Source: Clostridiaceae bacterium | Lineage (GTDB): Bacteria; Bacillota; Clostridia; Lachnospirales; Lachnospiraceae | Length of the DNA stretch: 64,000 nt | Assembly (NCBI GenBank): GCA_902362865.1 | Contig: CABIYE010000001.1 | Span: forward strand, 62,001 to 126,000 | Direction of reading: 5' to 3' | Shown here: positions 61,758-64,000 of the stretch, one piece after another | How the letters are laid out: each line of letters starts with the position of its first letter | Position numbering within the stretch: position 1 is the first letter of the stretch | Program-made: the position numbers and the translations under genes | The notes under the pieces: generated by a model | Told to the model about the DNA's origin: nothing | Database searches by the model: none | Seen by the model: only the letters and a program-made list of their open reading frames with translations

Positions 61758-62387
61758 ATGAAACTGATTAATTATAGTTTGAAAGTAGGGAAAAAAAAGC
61801 TACTTGAAAATGTAAACATTTCATTTGATAAGAAATATATAAACCATATTTTAGGAAGCAATGGCGCTGGAAAATCAAGTTTTGCTAAAACATGTGTAGG
61901 AATGTTAGAATTTGAGGGAAAAATTGAAGAAAATCAGGAGGCAATTCTTATTGGAAGCAGTAGTAATATTCCGGCAGAGTTTACTCTTGATGATGTGATA
62001 AAATTATTAAAAAAGAAATTTGAAGCACAGAAAATTATGGGTTTATATGACCTGTTAAAATTAAATAAAGTATCTAAAAACTTGCAAATCAAGAAGATGA
62101 GTGATGGTCAGAAGCAAAAAATAAAATTATTGGCGTTTTTATCAGCAGACCCTAAAGTGATTATATTAGATGAATTTACAAATGCTTTGGATAAAAATAG
62201 TTCTATAGATTTGTATGAATTCCTTATGGAATATAAGAAAACTCATGAAGCGGTTATTATCAATATTACACATAATTTATCTGATTTAGAATATATGGAA
62301 GGGAAATACTATTATATTAACAATCTGGAAATTACAGAAATTGCTTCTAAAGACGAGATTGTAGCTATGTATATAAGGGGGGAATAA
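61758..62387 (+). CDS. ABC transporter ATPase of the epipeptide locus (EpeA/YydI-like)
   Basis: A 209-residue ATPase, the length I recall for YydI/EpeA. Walker A is GSNGAGKS (33-40), the signature is the variant MSDGQKQK (114-121), and Walker B is VIILDEF (134-140). In Bacillus this ATPase and its permease protect against or export the epipeptide. The ATG at 61758 follows GGAAAGG; an upstream ATG at 61713 falls in the hairpin loop and is rejected. The stop is followed one nt later by the permease start. AT-rich codon use differs from the ICE backbone. Confidence 0.85.
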   Translation: MKLINYSLKVGKKKLLENVNISFDKKYINHILGSNGAGKSSFAKTCVGMLEFEGKIEENQEAILIGSSSNIPAEFTLDDVIKLLKKKFEAQKIMGLYDLLKLNKVSKNLQIKKMSDGQKQKIKLLAFLSADPKVIILDEFTNALDKNSSIDLYEFLMEYKKTHEAVIINITHNLSDLEYMEGKYYYINNLEITEIASKDEIVAMYIRGE

Positions 62388-62388
62388 T

Positions 62389-63096
62389 ATGGAAATAAGA
62401 AAAAATATAAAAAATCACTTTTTTTTATTTTATTTACTTACTGTAGCAATCTGTTTTGTTCTAGGATATGTACTACTTGTAAGTCTGGATAAGATTTCCA
62501 ATCCGACAATTAGTGAGCTATACGTTAGCATTTATACGGTAATCACACAGTTTGGAATGCTTATTTTTCCAGTATTGATTATTCAGTCTTTTGTATCAGA
62601 TTACAAAAATAAAAATATCCTATTTTATAAACTTATGGGATACAATTGGCTTCGCTATTTTTTGACAAAAATTGTGGTGATATTAGCTTGGATGAGTATT
62701 ATTGTTTTTGGTGGAGTTATAGGTATAAGTATTGTGTATCAGGATTTCTCTTATACTTTGGCAACTTTGTTCTACTTCGAAAGTGCAATTATTTATGAAA
62801 TATTATTGGCAAGTATGTGGGGATTTTTGTTTAAAAGTGTTATTGGAGCCTATGTAGTAAATTTTGCTTTTTGGTTATTTTCAATGGTGGCTTCGATTGC
62901 TAACCCCAAATTGAGCTTTTTGGTTAGGTATGACGCTTCAAATCCTGTTTTCATAAAGTTTAACCAGTACTTTAATACACGAAATAGCGATTATTTGATG
63001 ATTCAAGAAAATATTTTATATTCAATAGCATTATTTGCTACTGTATTATGTATAATTTTTATTTTTAGAAGGAGATGGGAAAAAAATGGAATTTAA
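62389..63096 (+). CDS. ABC transporter permease of the epipeptide locus (EpeB/YydJ-like)
   Basis: A 235-residue membrane protein with about six helices (LFYLLTVAICFVLGYVLLVS, FGMLIFPVLIIQSFV, IVVILAWMSIIVFGGVIGIS, and others). Size and position after the ATPase fit YydJ/EpeB. There is no recognisable sequence motif, as usual for such permeases. Its 3' end overlaps the radical SAM gene by 11 nt, so production of transporter and enzyme is coupled. Confidence 0.8.
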   Translation: MEIRKNIKNHFFLFYLLTVAICFVLGYVLLVSLDKISNPTISELYVSIYTVITQFGMLIFPVLIIQSFVSDYKNKNILFYKLMGYNWLRYFLTKIVVILAWMSIIVFGGVIGISIVYQDFSYTLATLFYFESAIIYEILLASMWGFLFKSVIGAYVVNFAFWLFSMVASIANPKLSFLVRYDASNPVFIKFNQYFNTRNSDYLMIQENILYSIALFATVLCIIFIFRRRWEKNGI

Positions 63097-64000
63097 AGGA
63101 TGTGGAATTTTATTAACTGAAAATTGTAATGCAAGATGTAAAATGTGTTGTGACTCAAGAGGGCTTGTAAGAGGTAAAACTCTTACAATAGAGGAATTAG
63201 ATTTGATTCTAAAAAATATTAAGGAATGTCCGTCTATAGATCTCATTGGTGTGACTGGCGGTGAACCTATGCTATATCCTGATTTGGTAGAGCATATAAT
63301 TAATTTTGATTATGGTAGAAAAGTTGGAATTACAATTAAAACTAATGGATTCTGGGGAAAGGACATCAATAAGGCAAGAAATTTTATTGAAAGAAATAAA
63401 TCTAAGATAAAAATGATTTCCTTTAGTTATGATCAATTTCATAAGGAATTTATTGATTTGCAGAATATCTTAAATATTGTAGATATTGCAAATGATTTAG
63501 AGGTAAGTACGGAAATTGTTGGTTGCTTCTTAAAAGATGGTATTCAGCCAGGTGATATTATCAATGAGATGGGGGAACATGCCTTTAAGACAAATTATGC
63601 ATATCAACCAGTTATTAATACCGGATCAGCAGAGATATTTTCTGATTCCCAGTTTATAAAAGTTATTGATTTGAAGAAACATGAAGCGCGCTGTATTGGA
63701 CTTTTAGATCGAACATTATTGATTAATGCAAAGTTAGAAGTATATCCATGTTGCTCACAAGTCGTAGAAAATACGCTTTTATTAATGGGAAATTTACATG
63801 AAGAGAGCTTGAGTGCAATCATTCAGTCTATAGATTATAATAAGGTTTTACATAAAATCTATACAGAAGGTTTTACACCATTTTTGGAATTATTAAAGAA
63901 AAAGAATATAGAATATCCGCAGAGTTTGACTTCTCCGTGTGAGCTATGTGGATTTTTATTTAAAGATGATTGGTTTTTAAGATTGCTGAAGGAAGAAGGA
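63086..64000 (+). CDS. Radical SAM peptide epimerase (EpeE/YydG-like), 3' truncated by window
   Basis: 305 codons are visible with no stop, so the gene continues past the window; YydG is about 319 residues. The [4Fe-4S] motif is C14-NAR-C18-KM-C21, with GGEP at 58-61. Near the C-terminus YPCCSQ puts Cys at 222 and 223; Cys223 of YydG is, as I recall, the hydrogen-atom donor that fixes the inverted residue. C285-EL-C288 and C203 could bind a second cluster. AGAAGGAGA precedes the ATG. It should convert chosen L-residues of the twin precursors to D. It lies after the transporter genes, unlike in Bacillus. Confidence 0.88.
   Translation, partial: MEFKGCGILLTENCNARCKMCCDSRGLVRGKTLTIEELDLILKNIKECPSIDLIGVTGGEPMLYPDLVEHIINFDYGRKVGITIKTNGFWGKDINKARNFIERNKSKIKMISFSYDQFHKEFIDLQNILNIVDIANDLEVSTEIVGCFLKDGIQPGDIINEMGEHAFKTNYAYQPVINTGSAEIFSDSQFIKVIDLKKHEARCIGLLDRTLLINAKLEVYPCCSQVVENTLLLMGNLHEESLSAIIQSIDYNKVLHKIYTEGFTPFLELLKKKNIEYPQSLTSPCELCGFLFKDDWFLRLLKEEG

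Larger units (their letters stand above)
18280..64000. mobile_element. Integrative conjugative element, left end to window edge
   Basis: The left boundary is set by the abrupt loss of PstB homology at about 18279-18281. Inside are replication/partition genes, a MobC and MOBP relaxase, VirD4, VirB4, VirB6-like, PrgI/VirB3-like and NlpC/P60 transfer proteins, a giant surface adhesin, methylases, RadC, DarTG and a RiPP cassette. The gene set is of the Tn1549/CTn type found in gut Clostridia. No integrase or right end is in the window, so the recombinase class and attachment sequence are not known. All recognised genes run left to right. Confidence 0.93.

Noticed and set aside
1..64000. CRISPR arrays, tRNA or rRNA genes
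   Set aside because: No regularly spaced direct repeats and no cloverleaf or rRNA sequence noticed on either strand when reading by eye.

Overview
The window comes from a low-GC, spore-forming Firmicute, most likely a gut Lachnospiraceae. The evidence is the tail of spoVAE, SLH-domain surface proteins, Clostridia-type Shine-Dalgarno sites, a Pst phosphate operon and the kind of conjugative element common in that family. No tRNA, rRNA or CRISPR array was seen.

Positions 1-18,280 are chromosomal. In order they hold the end of spoVAE, a Na+/phosphate symporter with a PhoU-like tail, a three-gene MacB-type ABC exporter (ATPase, secreted accessory protein, permease), a small conserved protein, a sodium/amino-acid symporter divergent from a LysR regulator, an SLH protein, a PTS EIIC-like permease, cobalamin adenosyltransferase, a small alarmone synthetase, a secreted four-rhodanese/SLH protein on the minus strand, and pstS-pstC-pstA followed by the first 41 codons of pstB.

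From about 18,280 to the window end lies an integrative conjugative element (ICE), over 45 kb of it visible, inserted inside the Walker A codons of pstB. Its recombinase and right end are outside the window. Left to right it carries: two terminator-like hairpins; replication and partition genes (DUF6017 initiator-like, ParM-like, ParR-like); a giant CnaB/thioester surface adhesin; a radical SAM protein; a TOPRIM primase-like protein; an apparently circularly permuted C5 cytosine methyltransferase; an oriT-like region with mobC and a MOBP relaxase; the transfer machinery (PcfB-like protein, VirD4, Maff2 pilin-like, VirB6-like, PrgI/VirB3-like, VirB4, NlpC/P60 hydrolase); an unusual adenine-methylase-like protein; RadC; a DarTG toxin-antitoxin pair; a PAPS-reductase-like protein; a 2295-residue ArdC/methylase/helicase protein with a TnpV-like gene nested in another frame; and a tandem SpoVG-domain protein.

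The most notable region is the AT-rich cargo at 61,100-64,000. Two 49-codon precursor peptides with identical last 30 residues are followed by a 209-residue ABC ATPase, a membrane permease and a radical SAM enzyme that runs off the window. Precursor length, the WYF...GH core and the CC pair at residues 222-223 of the enzyme match the Bacillus subtilis epipeptide system (yydFGHIJ, also epeXEPAB). Gene order differs, the precursor is duplicated, and no epeP protease is visible. I interpret it as an ICE-borne epipeptide (D-amino-acid RiPP) locus.

Other points of interest are a PstS with its two halves in swapped order, a candidate nic site, interleaved inverted repeats upstream of the pilin gene, and several genes with a good ribosome-binding site but no ATG/GTG/TTG at the expected position.
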